Shown here: positions 27,362 to 35,940 of the stretch, one piece after another
Numbering within the stretch: position 1 is the stretch's first letter
Layout: every line of letters begins with the position of its first letter
NCBI GenBank assembly: GCA_002842875.1
Contig: PHEF01000048.1
Span: forward strand, 1 to 60,495
DNA from: Alphaproteobacteria bacterium HGW-Alphaproteobacteria-3
Lineage (GTDB): Bacteria; Pseudomonadota; Alphaproteobacteria; Parvibaculales; Parvibaculaceae
DNA length: 60,495 nucleotides
Direction: 5' to 3'
Position numbers and translations under genes: made by a program
Notes under the pieces: model-generated
Told to the model about the DNA's origin: nothing
The model's input: only the letters and a program-made list of their open reading frames with translations
Database searches by the model: none

Positions 27362-28209
27362 TGCGCGCCCGCAAGCGCCTCTTCGGCTTCCTCGCAAGCT
27401 TCTTTCTTCTTTCCTTTCCGGCGGCGGCCGGCACGCTCGAAATTTCCGGCAACATGGTGCAGGGCGGGCTCGCGATTGGCCGCACCGCACCGGGCGCGGA
27501 AGTCTCGCTCGACGGCATGATGCTCGACGTGGACGCGGACGGCATCTTTGCCGTCGGCTTCGACCGCGACCAGAAGCCGGCCGCGAAACTGCGCATCTCC
27601 TATCCGGACGGCACGGCGGCGGAACACGAACTCGTCATCGCGCCGCGCGAATGGCAGATACAGCGCGTCGAGGGCGTGCCGCAGAAATATGTCTCGCCGC
27701 CGCCCGAAGCGATGGCGGCGATCGCGCGGGCCACGAAGTTGAAGGAGGAAGCGCGCAAGACCCGCGCCGGGGGAAGCCGGTTCGCAGAAGGCTTCATCTG
27801 GCCGGCGACGGGTCCGATCTCCGGCGTCTTCGGTTCACAACGCTATTACAATGGCGAACCGCGCCGCCCCCATTACGGCGTCGATGTCGCGGCGCCGACC
27901 GGCACGCCGATCCGCGCGCCCGCGGGCGGCGTGGTGACGCTCGCCGAACCGGACATGTATTTCGAGGGCGGGCTCGTCTTTCTCGATCACGGCCAGGGCG
28001 TGACGACGCTGACCATGCATATGAGCCGCGTCGACGTGAAAAAGGGCGACCGCGTCGAGCAGGGCGACGTCATCGGCGCCGTGGGCGGCACGGGCCGCGC
28101 GACGGGGCCGCATCTCCATTGGGGCATGTACTGGCGCGGCGCCTGGCTCGACCCGCAACTGCTCGTGGGACCGATGCCGAAGAAGACGGACGCCACCGGC
28201 GGAAACTAG
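27361..28209 (+). CDS. M23-family peptidoglycan endopeptidase (LytM/NlpD type)
   Basis: 282-residue exported peptidase. An N-terminal signal peptide (RKRLFGFLASFFLLSFPAAAG) precedes a beta-rich region. The LytM domain runs from about residue 140 and has the zinc ligands in RPHYGVDVAAP and TGPHLHWGMY, with the central GQGVTTLTMHMSRV. All catalytic motifs are present, so an active cell-wall hydrolase in the periplasm is likely. The start ATG at 27361 shares a base with the DUF2093 stop. The stop overlaps that of the convergent lpxL gene. Confidence 0.93.
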   Translation: MRARKRLFGFLASFFLLSFPAAAGTLEISGNMVQGGLAIGRTAPGAEVSLDGMMLDVDADGIFAVGFDRDQKPAAKLRISYPDGTAAEHELVIAPREWQIQRVEGVPQKYVSPPPEAMAAIARATKLKEEARKTRAGGSRFAEGFIWPATGPISGVFGSQRYYNGEPRRPHYGVDVAAPTGTPIRAPAGGVVTLAEPDMYFEGGLVFLDHGQGVTTLTMHMSRVDVKKGDRVEQGDVIGAVGGTGRATGPHLHWGMYWRGAWLDPQLLVGPMPKKTDATGGN

Positions 28210-29117
28210 CGCACGCGCCGCCGCGCCGGCTTCTGCTTCGTCCAGCGATTGTGGAGCCAGAGCCATTCATGCGGACGTTCGCGGATGCGCTCTTCGAGAA
28301 AATCGTTGAGTTCCTGCGTGATGCGCATGACATCCTCAAAGGCATCGGCGCCGGGCCGCGCCGCGATCGGATTGTAGACGGTGACGCGGAAATGCGCCCC
28401 CTTCACGCGTTCGATGCAGGCGGGAAAGATCGGCACATTGTAGCGCACGGAGAGGCCTGCGGGCGCGCCGGTCGTCATGGCGCGGTGGCCGAAGAGTTTC
28501 GCCTCGATGCCGTCGTTCATCTTCTGGTCGACGAGCATGGCGATGAACTTGTCTTCGCGGAGCAGTTTCACGAGCGTGCGTGCGCCGGGTCCGCCCTTCG
28601 GCACCTGCACGGCCCGCGTGACGCGCTCGCGCAGGCCGATCATCCATTCGTTGACGTATGGATTGTTGGCATGCCGATAGACTTCACCTCCATCGAGGTC
28701 CTCGAACTGCATCGCAACGGGAAGGATTTCCCAGTTCGCGAAGTGGCCCGAGACGACGATACCGCCATTACCCGACGCGGCGAGCGCCCGCAGCGTCTCC
28801 GCATGCACGACTTCGATGCGGTGGCGTTCCTCCGGTTTCGCGAAGACCTCGAGATGCGCGTATTCGGCGATGGTGCGGCCGAGATTGTCCCACATGCCGG
28901 TGACGACGCGTTCGCGCTCCTCGCGCGTCAGGTCCGGCAGGACAAGGGCAATGTTGTCGCGCGCCCGGTTTGTGAAGGGCAGGCGCATGCCGATGTTACG
29001 TCCGATCCAGCCGCCTGCATCGGAGGCGCGGTCGACATTCATCGCGCCGAAGAAGGCAAGGGTCGCCTTCAGCACGGCATATTCGAGGAGATGTATGAAG
29101 GTGCCTTTGCGGGCCAT
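28206..29117 (-). CDS. lpxL: Lipid A biosynthesis lauroyl acyltransferase
   Basis: 303-residue inner-membrane acyltransferase that adds a secondary acyl chain to lipid A. The catalytic HxxxxE motif is VVSGHFANWE (about residues 118-127). Downstream landmarks are LVDQKMNDGIEAKLFG and the C-terminal PHEWLWLHNRW. An N-terminal hydrophobic helix anchors it. It is the last gene of the envelope block that runs leftward from pmbA. A gap of 54 bases separates it from lpxK. The gene is intact. Confidence 0.93.
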   Translation of the reverse strand: MARKGTFIHLLEYAVLKATLAFFGAMNVDRASDAGGWIGRNIGMRLPFTNRARDNIALVLPDLTREERERVVTGMWDNLGRTIAEYAHLEVFAKPEERHRIEVVHAETLRALAASGNGGIVVSGHFANWEILPVAMQFEDLDGGEVYRHANNPYVNEWMIGLRERVTRAVQVPKGGPGARTLVKLLREDKFIAMLVDQKMNDGIEAKLFGHRAMTTGAPAGLSVRYNVPIFPACIERVKGAHFRVTVYNPIAARPGADAFEDVMRITQELNDFLEERIRERPHEWLWLHNRWTKQKPARRRVR

Positions 29118-29171
29118 TCCCTTGAATCGGCTCTTATCGTTGTGACAAACAGCGTCAGGCTTATAGCAGCT

Positions 29172-30200
29172 TCAACGCCATCTGGCGCGTGTGACGGCAT
29201 CCGATATCTGGGCCATGAGCCCGTCGATATCGCCGACAAGCGCGCGGACGGGCAGGACCGTCGCGGCCGCCGCAAGCCGCGCGCGGGCGCTCGCGGCAGG
29301 CGCATGCGTCAGCCGGGCCGCATCCTTCTCCGTGGTGACGAGACGTGCGCCGAGTTCGCGGGCGCGGACGAGGAGGTTGAGCGCATCGCTCTCCCGGAAG
29401 ACGTGATGATCCGGGAACGAAACGGTATCGGCCAGTTCGACGCTCATCTCGCGCAACGTCGTGAAGAATTTTTCGGGCCGCCCGATGCCCGCGAATGCGA
29501 GATGGGGGCCTTCGCCGAAATCGGGTGCCGCGGCGGGGCGCACGATCGCATTGAAAACGGGCGTGCCACGCGCGCGCGCACGCGCCGCGATGCCGTCGCC
29601 CGCATGGCCTCTTCCTGTAAGGACGAGCACATTGGCGCGCGAAAGCGCATCCGCCACGTTCTCCCGCAGCGGCCCGGCGGGAATGAGACGTCCATTGCCG
29701 AGCCCGGTCGCCGCATCGACAACGAGAATCGAGAAATCCTTGGCAAGAGAGGGGTTCTGGAAGCCGTCATCCATGACGATGAGACCGGCGCCGCCGCGCA
29801 CCGCCGCCGCCGCGCCTTCGGGCCGGTTTGCGGCAACCCAGGTGGGCGCCGCCGCCGCGAGAAGGAGCGGCTCGTCGCCGACATCCTCCGCGCCGTGATG
29901 CGCGGGATCGACGCGGATCGGCCCCGTCTCGCGGCCGCCATAGCCGCGCGTCAGGAAATGAACTTTCTCGCCGCGTGCCATGAGCCGCGACGCAATGGTG
30001 AGCGCGAGTGGCGTCTTGCCGGTGCCGCCCGCCGTGATGTTGCCGATGCAGATGACGGGGACGGCGGCGTGTTCGGGCGTTGCGCCGGCGCGGCGCAGAC
30101 GGCCCGCAAGCCCATAGAAAAAACCGGCAGGCGAAAGAAGTCGCGCGGCAAGAGGCGTCGCACCGCGGCGGGCGGGATACCAGAATGACGGCTCACGCAT
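29172..30200 (-). CDS. lpxK: Tetraacyldisaccharide 4'-kinase
   Basis: 342-residue membrane-associated kinase adding the 4'-phosphate to the lipid A precursor. The N-terminal anchor (PLAARLLSPAGFFYGLAGRLR) is followed by the Walker A loop VICIGNITAGGTGKTPLAL, the segment FLTRGYGGRETGP, DDGFQNPSL and DHHVFRESD. All are family signatures. The start ATG at 30200 lies eight bases inside the end of waaA, so the two are coupled. The sequence is intact. Confidence 0.95.
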   Translation of the reverse strand: MREPSFWYPARRGATPLAARLLSPAGFFYGLAGRLRRAGATPEHAAVPVICIGNITAGGTGKTPLALTIASRLMARGEKVHFLTRGYGGRETGPIRVDPAHHGAEDVGDEPLLLAAAAPTWVAANRPEGAAAAVRGGAGLIVMDDGFQNPSLAKDFSILVVDAATGLGNGRLIPAGPLRENVADALSRANVLVLTGRGHAGDGIAARARARGTPVFNAIVRPAAAPDFGEGPHLAFAGIGRPEKFFTTLREMSVELADTVSFPDHHVFRESDALNLLVRARELGARLVTTEKDAARLTHAPAASARARLAAAATVLPVRALVGDIDGLMAQISDAVTRARWR

Positions 30201-31503
30201 GACCGGCTCTCCTGCCGCCGCCCGCGCGAAGGAGAGCGGCGAGCGCGGCGAGCGTGCGATCCGTCGCGCCGCTGTCCTCGCTTGCGAACCGCAGCGCCGC
30301 GGCGCCCATGCGCTTGCGTTCCATTTCGTCGCCAAGGAGACGACGGATCGCGGCGGCAAGGTCCGCGACGTTCGCGACGCGCAACATGCCGCCCGCGCCT
30401 TCGAAGCCGGCAAAGGCTTCCGCGAAATTGAAATCGGAAGGCCCGGCGAGAAGCGCACAGCCGAAACGCGCCGCCTCGAACGGATTGTGACCGCCCGTCT
30501 CGTCGAAGGTGCCACCGACGAAAACGACGCCAGCGAGGGAGTAGAAGAGGCCGAGTTCGCCGAGCGTGTCGGCCAGATAGATCTGGGTGGCGGTACCGAT
30601 CGTCTCTCCCGCCGACCGGCGCGCGACGGCAAGGCCCATCGCGGCAAGGTCCGCCGCGATGGCGGCGCCGCGCGCGGGATGGCGCGGCACGACGATGGTG
30701 AGAAGGCCGGGATGCGCGCTGGCGAGCAGGGCATGAACCTCGGCGGCCGCGCCTTCCTCGCCCTCATGCGTGTTTGTCGCCACCCAGACGGGACGTTCGC
30801 CGATTGCCGCTTCGAGGCGCGCGAGTTCCGCCTCGTCGCGCGCAAGCATCGGCGCATCGTGTTTCAGATTGCCGGGCTCGAGAACCTGTTCCGCGCCGAG
30901 CTCGCGCAGACGCGCGGCGGAGGCGCGGTCCTGTGCCATGATGAGGCTGAAGCGCGACAGGAGGTTTGCGATAAAGGCCGGTGCATGCCGCCAGCTATGC
31001 GCGGAGCGTGCCGTGATGCGCGCATTGACGAGGGCGAGCGGAATGTGGCGCCGATGCGCGGCCATGATGAGGTTCGGCCAGAATTCGGATTCGATCCATA
31101 CCGCCAGATCGGGACGCCAGAAATCGAGAAAGCGCGCGCAATAATCGGGATGGTCGAGCGGCACATATTGATGGAAGGCCCTGTTGGGCAGCCGCTCCGC
31201 CATGAGTGTCGCGGAGGTGACGGTGCCGGTGGTGACGAGGATGTGAAGCCCCGGCGTGGCGGCGAGGAGACGTTCCACAAGCGGCAGCACGGAAAGGGAT
31301 TCGCCGACGCTCGCGCCATGCAGCCAGACGAGCGGGCCCTGCGGGCGCGGGCGCGTGGGCGTTCCGAAACGCTCGGCAAGACGCGCCGGGTCTTCCTTGC
31401 CGCGCGCCTCGCGGCGGCGCAGAAGAAGCGGCACGAGCGGCGCGACGGCGCGCGTCATCGTCCGGTAGAGGAAGAGGCCTGCGGAGGGCGCTTTTGCCGT
31501 CAT
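30193..31503 (-). CDS. waaA: 3-deoxy-D-manno-octulosonic acid (Kdo) transferase
   Basis: 436-residue GT30 glycosyltransferase that attaches Kdo to lipid IVA. An N-terminal membrane-proximal helix is followed by the family sequence LVWLHGASVGESLSVLPL with the catalytic Glu. Further on are ESEFWPNLIMAAHRR, NARITARS, and the nucleotide-sugar part VVFVGGTFDETGGHNPFEAA. The start MTAKAPSAGLFLYRTMTRAV is 16 bases after the DUF374 gene. Whether one or two Kdo residues are added cannot be told. Confidence 0.94.
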   Translation of the reverse strand: MTAKAPSAGLFLYRTMTRAVAPLVPLLLRRREARGKEDPARLAERFGTPTRPRPQGPLVWLHGASVGESLSVLPLVERLLAATPGLHILVTTGTVTSATLMAERLPNRAFHQYVPLDHPDYCARFLDFWRPDLAVWIESEFWPNLIMAAHRRHIPLALVNARITARSAHSWRHAPAFIANLLSRFSLIMAQDRASAARLRELGAEQVLEPGNLKHDAPMLARDEAELARLEAAIGERPVWVATNTHEGEEGAAAEVHALLASAHPGLLTIVVPRHPARGAAIAADLAAMGLAVARRSAGETIGTATQIYLADTLGELGLFYSLAGVVFVGGTFDETGGHNPFEAARFGCALLAGPSDFNFAEAFAGFEGAGGMLRVANVADLAAAIRRLLGDEMERKRMGAAALRFASEDSGATDRTLAALAALLRAGGGRRAGHA

Positions 31504-31519
31504 GTCGGAAAACACCCGC

Positions 31520-32263
31520 TCAATGCGCCACCGCTCCCTCGTCGCGCTGGTGCGGCGTGCGGCCGACGATCTCCTCGGCTTCGCGCGCGACGGCATTGAG
31601 CCCGTCCTCGACGCGAAGGCGCGCGGCTTCGATCTCCTCCGGCGTCGCGTCGCGCGGCACGTAGATCGGTTCGCCCCAGACAAGGGCGCCGCGCGAGAAG
31701 GGCAGGTTGATGGTGAAGCGATCCCAGTTGTCGAGCTGAATGCGCGCCCGGGTCGTTGCCGCGACGGGCACGATGGGATGACCGGAAAGCCGCGCCAGCA
31801 TGACGATGCCTTCGCCCGCGCGCCGGGCCGGGCCGGGCGGCAGGTCGGCGGTGAGGCCGATCGAAATATTTTCGCCAAGCGCACGCACCATCGCGCGCAG
31901 CGCACCGGCGCCGCCCTTGCCCTTTTGCTTGTGGACGCGCTCCTCGCCTTTCGGCACGCCCGCGCCGCGAATGGTGCCGACGCCGAGGAAATGCATGACG
32001 CCCGCGACGATCTCGCCGTCGCCATGTTTCGACACGAGAATGCGCATCTCGCGCCAGTTGTGCCAGAAAGTCGGCAGGATCATGTTCTGGCCGTGCCAGG
32101 TGGCGGCGACGAAGGGCTTGTCTTCCGCCCAGAAGCGCGCGGCAATGTCGCCGCGGCGAATCTCGAAGCGGCCCGTGCGCCGCACGAGCCGGATGAAAAG
32201 TGCGATCGTCCAGGCAACCAGCGTTGTGAGTGTTTCGCTTTTTTTCGTCTTGCCGCTGCCCAT
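31520..32263 (-). CDS. DUF374 lysophospholipid-acyltransferase-like protein
   Basis: 247-residue protein of the DUF374 branch of the LPLAT superfamily. It has a hydrophobic N-terminal helix (TLTTLVAWTIALFIRLV), then FVAATWHGQNMILPTFW. The His-containing motif stands where HX4D is found in related acyltransferases. SKHGDGEIVAGVMHFLGV and GLTADLPPGPARRAGEGI complete the family pattern. It is universally placed beside waaA/msbA in alphaproteobacteria and is thought to act in lipid A or phospholipid acylation. The exact reaction is unproven. It starts six bases after msbA. Confidence 0.87.
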   Translation of the reverse strand: MGSGKTKKSETLTTLVAWTIALFIRLVRRTGRFEIRRGDIAARFWAEDKPFVAATWHGQNMILPTFWHNWREMRILVSKHGDGEIVAGVMHFLGVGTIRGAGVPKGEERVHKQKGKGGAGALRAMVRALGENISIGLTADLPPGPARRAGEGIVMLARLSGHPIVPVAATTRARIQLDNWDRFTINLPFSRGALVWGEPIYVPRDATPEEIEAARLRVEDGLNAVAREAEEIVGRTPHQRDEGAVAH

Positions 32264-32269
32264 GAACGC

Positions 32270-34144
32270 TTACTCTCCTGCGACGGCCGCCTGGGACGCG
32301 CCTGCTGGCGCTGCGTCCGGCTCTTCGATGAACTGCGAACGCGACAGCTCGGCATAGAGGCCGCCGCGCGCGACGAGTTCCGCATGACTGCCGCGCTCGA
32401 CCACCCGGCCATCGTCGATCACGCAGATCGTGTCGGCATGCTTGATGGTCGAAAGACGGTGCGCGATGACGAGCGTGGTGCGGCCTTCCATGAGACGCGA
32501 CAGCGCATTCTGCACCTGGATTTCGGATGCGGTGTCGAGCGAGGAGGTCGCCTCGTCGAGCAGCAGGATGGCGGCGTTCTTCAGCATGGCACGTGCAATG
32601 GCGATGCGCTGGCGTTGCCCGCCGGAGAGCTTGAAGCCGGCTTCGCCGACCTGCGTGGCATAGCCTTTGGGCAGAGCCTCGATGAATTCGTGCGCGGCCG
32701 CATTGCGCGCGGCCTTCTCGATTTCGGCATCGGTGGCACCGGGCGAACCATAGGCGATGTTGGCGCGGATCGTGTCGTCGAAGAGGAACGGCTCCTGCGT
32801 GACGAGCGAACTTGCGGCGCGCAGCGAACTCAGCGTGACGTCGCGCACGTCCTGCCCGTCGATGAGAACGCGGCCGGAGGTCGGATCGTAGAAACGCGGC
32901 ACGAGATTGAGGATCGTGCTCTTGCCCGCGCCGGAGGGACCGACCAGCGCGACCGTGTGACCCCTGGGTATGTCGATGTCGATTCCGTTGAGCGCGGGCG
33001 TGCCGTCGCCATAGTGGAAGTGGACGTTCTCGAAGCGGACCGCGCCGGCCTCGATGGCGAGCGGCTTCGCGTCTTCGGGTGCCGCAATCGTCGGCTCGAT
33101 GTCGAGAATGGGGAAGATGCGCGCCGCCGCCGCAACGCCTTCATGCATCAGCGTCTGCGTGTTGGCGAGCTTCTTGAGCGGCTCATAGGCGAGCAGCATG
33201 GCGGAGAGAAAGCCACCGAGATCGCCGATCGTGAGGAAGCCCGTCTGCACGCTGCGGCCGCCGAAATAGATGACCGCGGCGACGCCGAAGCCGGACAGCA
33301 TGCCCGTGATCGGGCTCGCCATGCTGCGCGCCTTGACGGCTTTCATCGCGTTGTGGCGCACACGCTCGATGGTGCGCGCCGCGCGCACGCTCTCGGCCGT
33401 TTCCTGGTCGTAGGCCTTGACGACGCGGATGCCCTTGAGCGCCTCGGAGATAACGGCGGTGAGATCGCCCGAGCCCTCCATGTTGAGTTTCGCCGCCTTG
33501 CGCGTGCGCCGTCCGAGCTGACGGACGACGAGGCCGACAACGGGAATGATCGCGGCGCCCATCAGCGCAAGCTTCCAGTTGAGCCAGAACATGGCGCCGA
33601 CAAGGGCAATAACGGTGAGAAGGTTCTGTCCGAAGTCGATGACCGAAGTGGTGACGGTGTCCCGCACGCGGCTCGCGTCGTAGAGAAATCCGGAAATGAA
33701 GCGGCCGGAATGGGTGTTCGAAACCCAGGCGAGGTCGGCATGCATGATCCGGGTGAACATGCGCTTCTGGACGGAGGCGACGATATGCTGGCCGATCGTC
33801 GCCATGTTGATGCGCGAAATATAGGTCGCGATGGCCTGAACGGCGGTGGCGGCAATGGCGCCGGCCGAGACGAGGAGCAGCATCCAGACGTCCGTGCCGA
33901 CGATATTGTCGAGCGCGAACTTGATGAGCACGGGGACGGCGCCGGTCGCGCCCGCGACCACGATGCTTGCGAGAAGCGCGATGGCGGCTGTGCGCCAGTG
34001 CGGCTTCAAATAGTCCCGTGCCATGCGGGAGATGACGGCCGACATGCCGATTTCCGCCGCCGGCGGCGGGGCCGCGGAATCGGGGCGGGGCGTCGTCCCC
34101 GCTCTGTCCTGACGGGGTATGGCGTCGGTCGTCTTGCTCGGCAT
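32270..34144 (-). CDS. msbA: Lipid A export ABC transporter, MsbA type
   Basis: 624-residue half-transporter with a fused membrane domain (six helices, about residues 45-350) and ATPase domain. Walker A is LVGPSGAGKSTIL, the signature is FKLSGGQRQRIAIARAM, Walker B is AILLLDEATSSLD, and the H-loop is VIAHRLSTI. It probably flips the lipid A core across the inner membrane, given its place among lpxL, lpxK, waaA and DUF374. Other half-ABC exporters look similar. I chose the start MPSKTTDAIPRQDRAG at 34144; the proline-rich N terminus before the first helix is typical of the alphaproteobacterial version. Confidence 0.9.
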   Translation of the reverse strand: MPSKTTDAIPRQDRAGTTPRPDSAAPPPAAEIGMSAVISRMARDYLKPHWRTAAIALLASIVVAGATGAVPVLIKFALDNIVGTDVWMLLLVSAGAIAATAVQAIATYISRINMATIGQHIVASVQKRMFTRIMHADLAWVSNTHSGRFISGFLYDASRVRDTVTTSVIDFGQNLLTVIALVGAMFWLNWKLALMGAAIIPVVGLVVRQLGRRTRKAAKLNMEGSGDLTAVISEALKGIRVVKAYDQETAESVRAARTIERVRHNAMKAVKARSMASPITGMLSGFGVAAVIYFGGRSVQTGFLTIGDLGGFLSAMLLAYEPLKKLANTQTLMHEGVAAAARIFPILDIEPTIAAPEDAKPLAIEAGAVRFENVHFHYGDGTPALNGIDIDIPRGHTVALVGPSGAGKSTILNLVPRFYDPTSGRVLIDGQDVRDVTLSSLRAASSLVTQEPFLFDDTIRANIAYGSPGATDAEIEKAARNAAAHEFIEALPKGYATQVGEAGFKLSGGQRQRIAIARAMLKNAAILLLDEATSSLDTASEIQVQNALSRLMEGRTTLVIAHRLSTIKHADTICVIDDGRVVERGSHAELVARGGLYAELSRSQFIEEPDAAPAGASQAAVAGE

Positions 34145-34298
34145 TCTGGCCTGTCTCTGTGGGGCGCGCCCGGGGCGCGCCGCCCGGTCTGGCGGGCTCA
34201 AGTTCAGCGGGATTGCGCGGACAATATCACGGGCAGCGCCACGCCGCCATAAAGCGCCGAAATGGTAAACGCTTCATCCCGTTGGTATTTTTCGGGCG

Positions 34299-34823
34299 TT
34301 AGCGGTTCAGCACGGCGATGCCGACGGTGAGATAGGCGGCAAAGAGCGCCCATGCCAGATAGGGCAGGAGGAGCAGGGCCGCAAGGCGGCTGTACTTCGC
34401 GAATGCCACCACGGTGCCGAGTATGGCCAGATCGAGGAAAACGATCTCGGCGGCGGCGAGTGGCGGGTTCTGGAGGCCGAAAAAAACGATGCTCCAGGCC
34501 AGGTTGAGCGAAAGCTGGGCGCCGAAGATCGCAAGCGGCAGGCCGGAACGGTCGAAGCTGCCGGTCGTCCGCCAGACGAGCCAGGCCGAAATCGCCATCA
34601 GGAAGTAGAGGAAATTCCAGACGACGGGAAAGACCCAGGGCGCGGGCGTGAGCGGCGGCTTGGACAGCGTCTGGTACCAGTCGCCGACGCTCGTTGCCGT
34701 GACGGCGCCACCTGCCGCCGAGACGAGGAAGACGACGCCCAGAAAGGCGAAGAGATAGAGAAGGGAAACAAGGGCGCTCGGGCCGCCCGACGGTTCGCTG
34801 CCGCTGGTATCCTCAGTGCTCAT
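34299..34823 (-). CDS. tspO: TspO/MBR family tryptophan-rich sensory protein
   Basis: About 174-residue membrane protein with five hydrophobic segments. The signatures are WYQTLSKPPLTPAPWVFPVVWNFLY near the middle and the aromatic NLAWSIVFFGLQNPPLAAAEI later. TspO proteins bind porphyrins and related tetrapyrroles and influence stress or photosynthesis gene control; here the role is unknown. The ATG at 34823 lies inside the end of the DUF4170 gene. A second ATG nine bases upstream (34832) is also possible, and neither has a strong ribosome binding site. Translation is probably coupled to DUF4170. Confidence 0.88.
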   Translation of the reverse strand: MSTEDTSGSEPSGGPSALVSLLYLFAFLGVVFLVSAAGGAVTATSVGDWYQTLSKPPLTPAPWVFPVVWNFLYFLMAISAWLVWRTTGSFDRSGLPLAIFGAQLSLNLAWSIVFFGLQNPPLAAAEIVFLDLAILGTVVAFAKYSRLAALLLLPYLAWALFAAYLTVGIAVLNR

Positions 34824-35058
34824 GCTGTCCATCTTGTTCTTCTTGTTCAGGGTCCATGAGCCGGTGCAGATGGACGATGAAATACCGCATATGTGCATTG
34901 TCGACGGTGCGCTGCGCCGCCGCCTTCCATGCCTTGTGAGCGTCTGCATAGTTGGGGAAGATGCCGACGATGTCGAGCTTCGACATGTCTTTGAATTCCC
35001 GCGTTTCGAGATGCGTGAGTTCGCCCCCGAAGACGAGATGAAGAAGCTGTTTCGACAT
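34813..35058 (-). CDS. DUF4170 protein
   Basis: 81-residue alphaproteobacterial protein of unknown function with the family core LVFGGELTHLETREFKDMSKLDIVGIFPNYADAHKAWKAAAQ and MRYFIVHLHRL. It is soluble, with an acidic/His tail. It is habitually encoded between cysQ and the lipid A genes, as here. GGGAG lies nine bases before the ATG. It overlaps tspO by about ten bases. Confidence 0.88.
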   Translation of the reverse strand: MSKQLLHLVFGGELTHLETREFKDMSKLDIVGIFPNYADAHKAWKAAAQRTVDNAHMRYFIVHLHRLMDPEQEEQDGQHEH

Positions 35059-35127
35059 GAAATTCTCCCGGTGGAAATGTGCTGCGCTGCAGCAAAGTTT
35101 AGCACGGGCTTTTGCCGGGGGCGACGG

Positions 35128-35940
35128 TCAGGCGCGCGGCGGGAGCTTGAGCCGGCCCACTTTCTCGAACAGCGCCTCGTAGAGCGCCGGCCCGGCGGCG
35201 AGAAGGCTCGGATGGCGGGTGGAGGCGCGATTGTAGAAGAAGGGCGTCCCGTCATGCGCGGTCATGCGTCCGCCCGCCTCGTGCAGGATGAGGTCGGCGG
35301 CGGCGAGATCCCAGTCGCTCTTGCCGTTGAGGGCGAGCGTCGCGTCCGCCTCGCCGCTGGCGACGAGGGCGATCCGGTAGGCAACGGAATTGCGGTCGGA
35401 TATTTCCATTTCGGGCCATGGTTCGGGCCAGGCCGGATGCTTGAACATGGGCGCAAAGGCAATCATCCGGCAGCCCGCGATCCCGCCGCGATCGCCGGTA
35501 CGGATCGGGCGGCCATTGAGCCGCGCCCCCTTGCCCGCCTCGGCTTCGAAGAATTCATCGGTTGCAGGATTGAAAAGGACGGCGAGTACCGGCCGCCCGT
35601 TTTCGACAAGCGCCACCGAAATCACGAAATGCGGGTGGCCCTTGGCGAAGGCGCGGGTGCCGTCGATCGGATCGACGACCCAGACGAGCCGTTGAGTGAG
35701 CCGCGAGCTGTCGTCCTCCGTCTCCTCCGAGAGCCAGCCGTAATCCGGCCGCGCCACCGCAAGACGGGCGTGCAGGAGGTCGTTCACTTCGATGTCGGCT
35801 TCGGTGACGGGGGTATTGTCGTGCGCCTTCGACCATTGCTTGTGGTCGGTCCGGTAGAAGCGCATGGCAATGGCGCCCGCCTCGCGCACCGCTTCCTTCA
35901 TCAACGCGAAATCGGCGGCCCGTGCCTCAGCTTCCGGCAA
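35128..35940 (-). CDS. cysQ: CysQ-like 3'(2'),5'-bisphosphate nucleotidase / inositol monophosphatase family
   Basis: 270-residue magnesium-dependent phosphatase. The metal-binding motifs are WLSEETEDD, WVVDPIDGTRAF and SDWDLAAADLILHEAGG, exactly the IMPase/CysQ pattern. The likely substrate is adenosine 3',5'-bisphosphate, a by-product of sulfate assimilation, but inositol phosphates cannot be excluded. The frame begins with TTG at 35940, 14 bases inside pmbA, preceded by GAGG. An ATG at 35901 (MKEAVREAG) is the alternative. Confidence 0.88.
   Translation of the reverse strand: MPEAEARAADFALMKEAVREAGAIAMRFYRTDHKQWSKAHDNTPVTEADIEVNDLLHARLAVARPDYGWLSEETEDDSSRLTQRLVWVVDPIDGTRAFAKGHPHFVISVALVENGRPVLAVLFNPATDEFFEAEAGKGARLNGRPIRTGDRGGIAGCRMIAFAPMFKHPAWPEPWPEMEISDRNSVAYRIALVASGEADATLALNGKSDWDLAAADLILHEAGGRMTAHDGTPFFYNRASTRHPSLLAAGPALYEALFEKVGRLKLPPRA

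Noticed and set aside
27651..30188. 845-codon open frame on the + strand
   Set aside because: Out of frame with the M23 peptidase and antisense to lpxL and lpxK. No family resemblance and no ribosome binding site.
31502..34252. 916-codon open frame on the + strand
   Set aside because: It is antisense to DUF374 and msbA, whose families and motifs are clear. Long antisense frames are common in GC-rich coding DNA, and this one has no recognisable domain.
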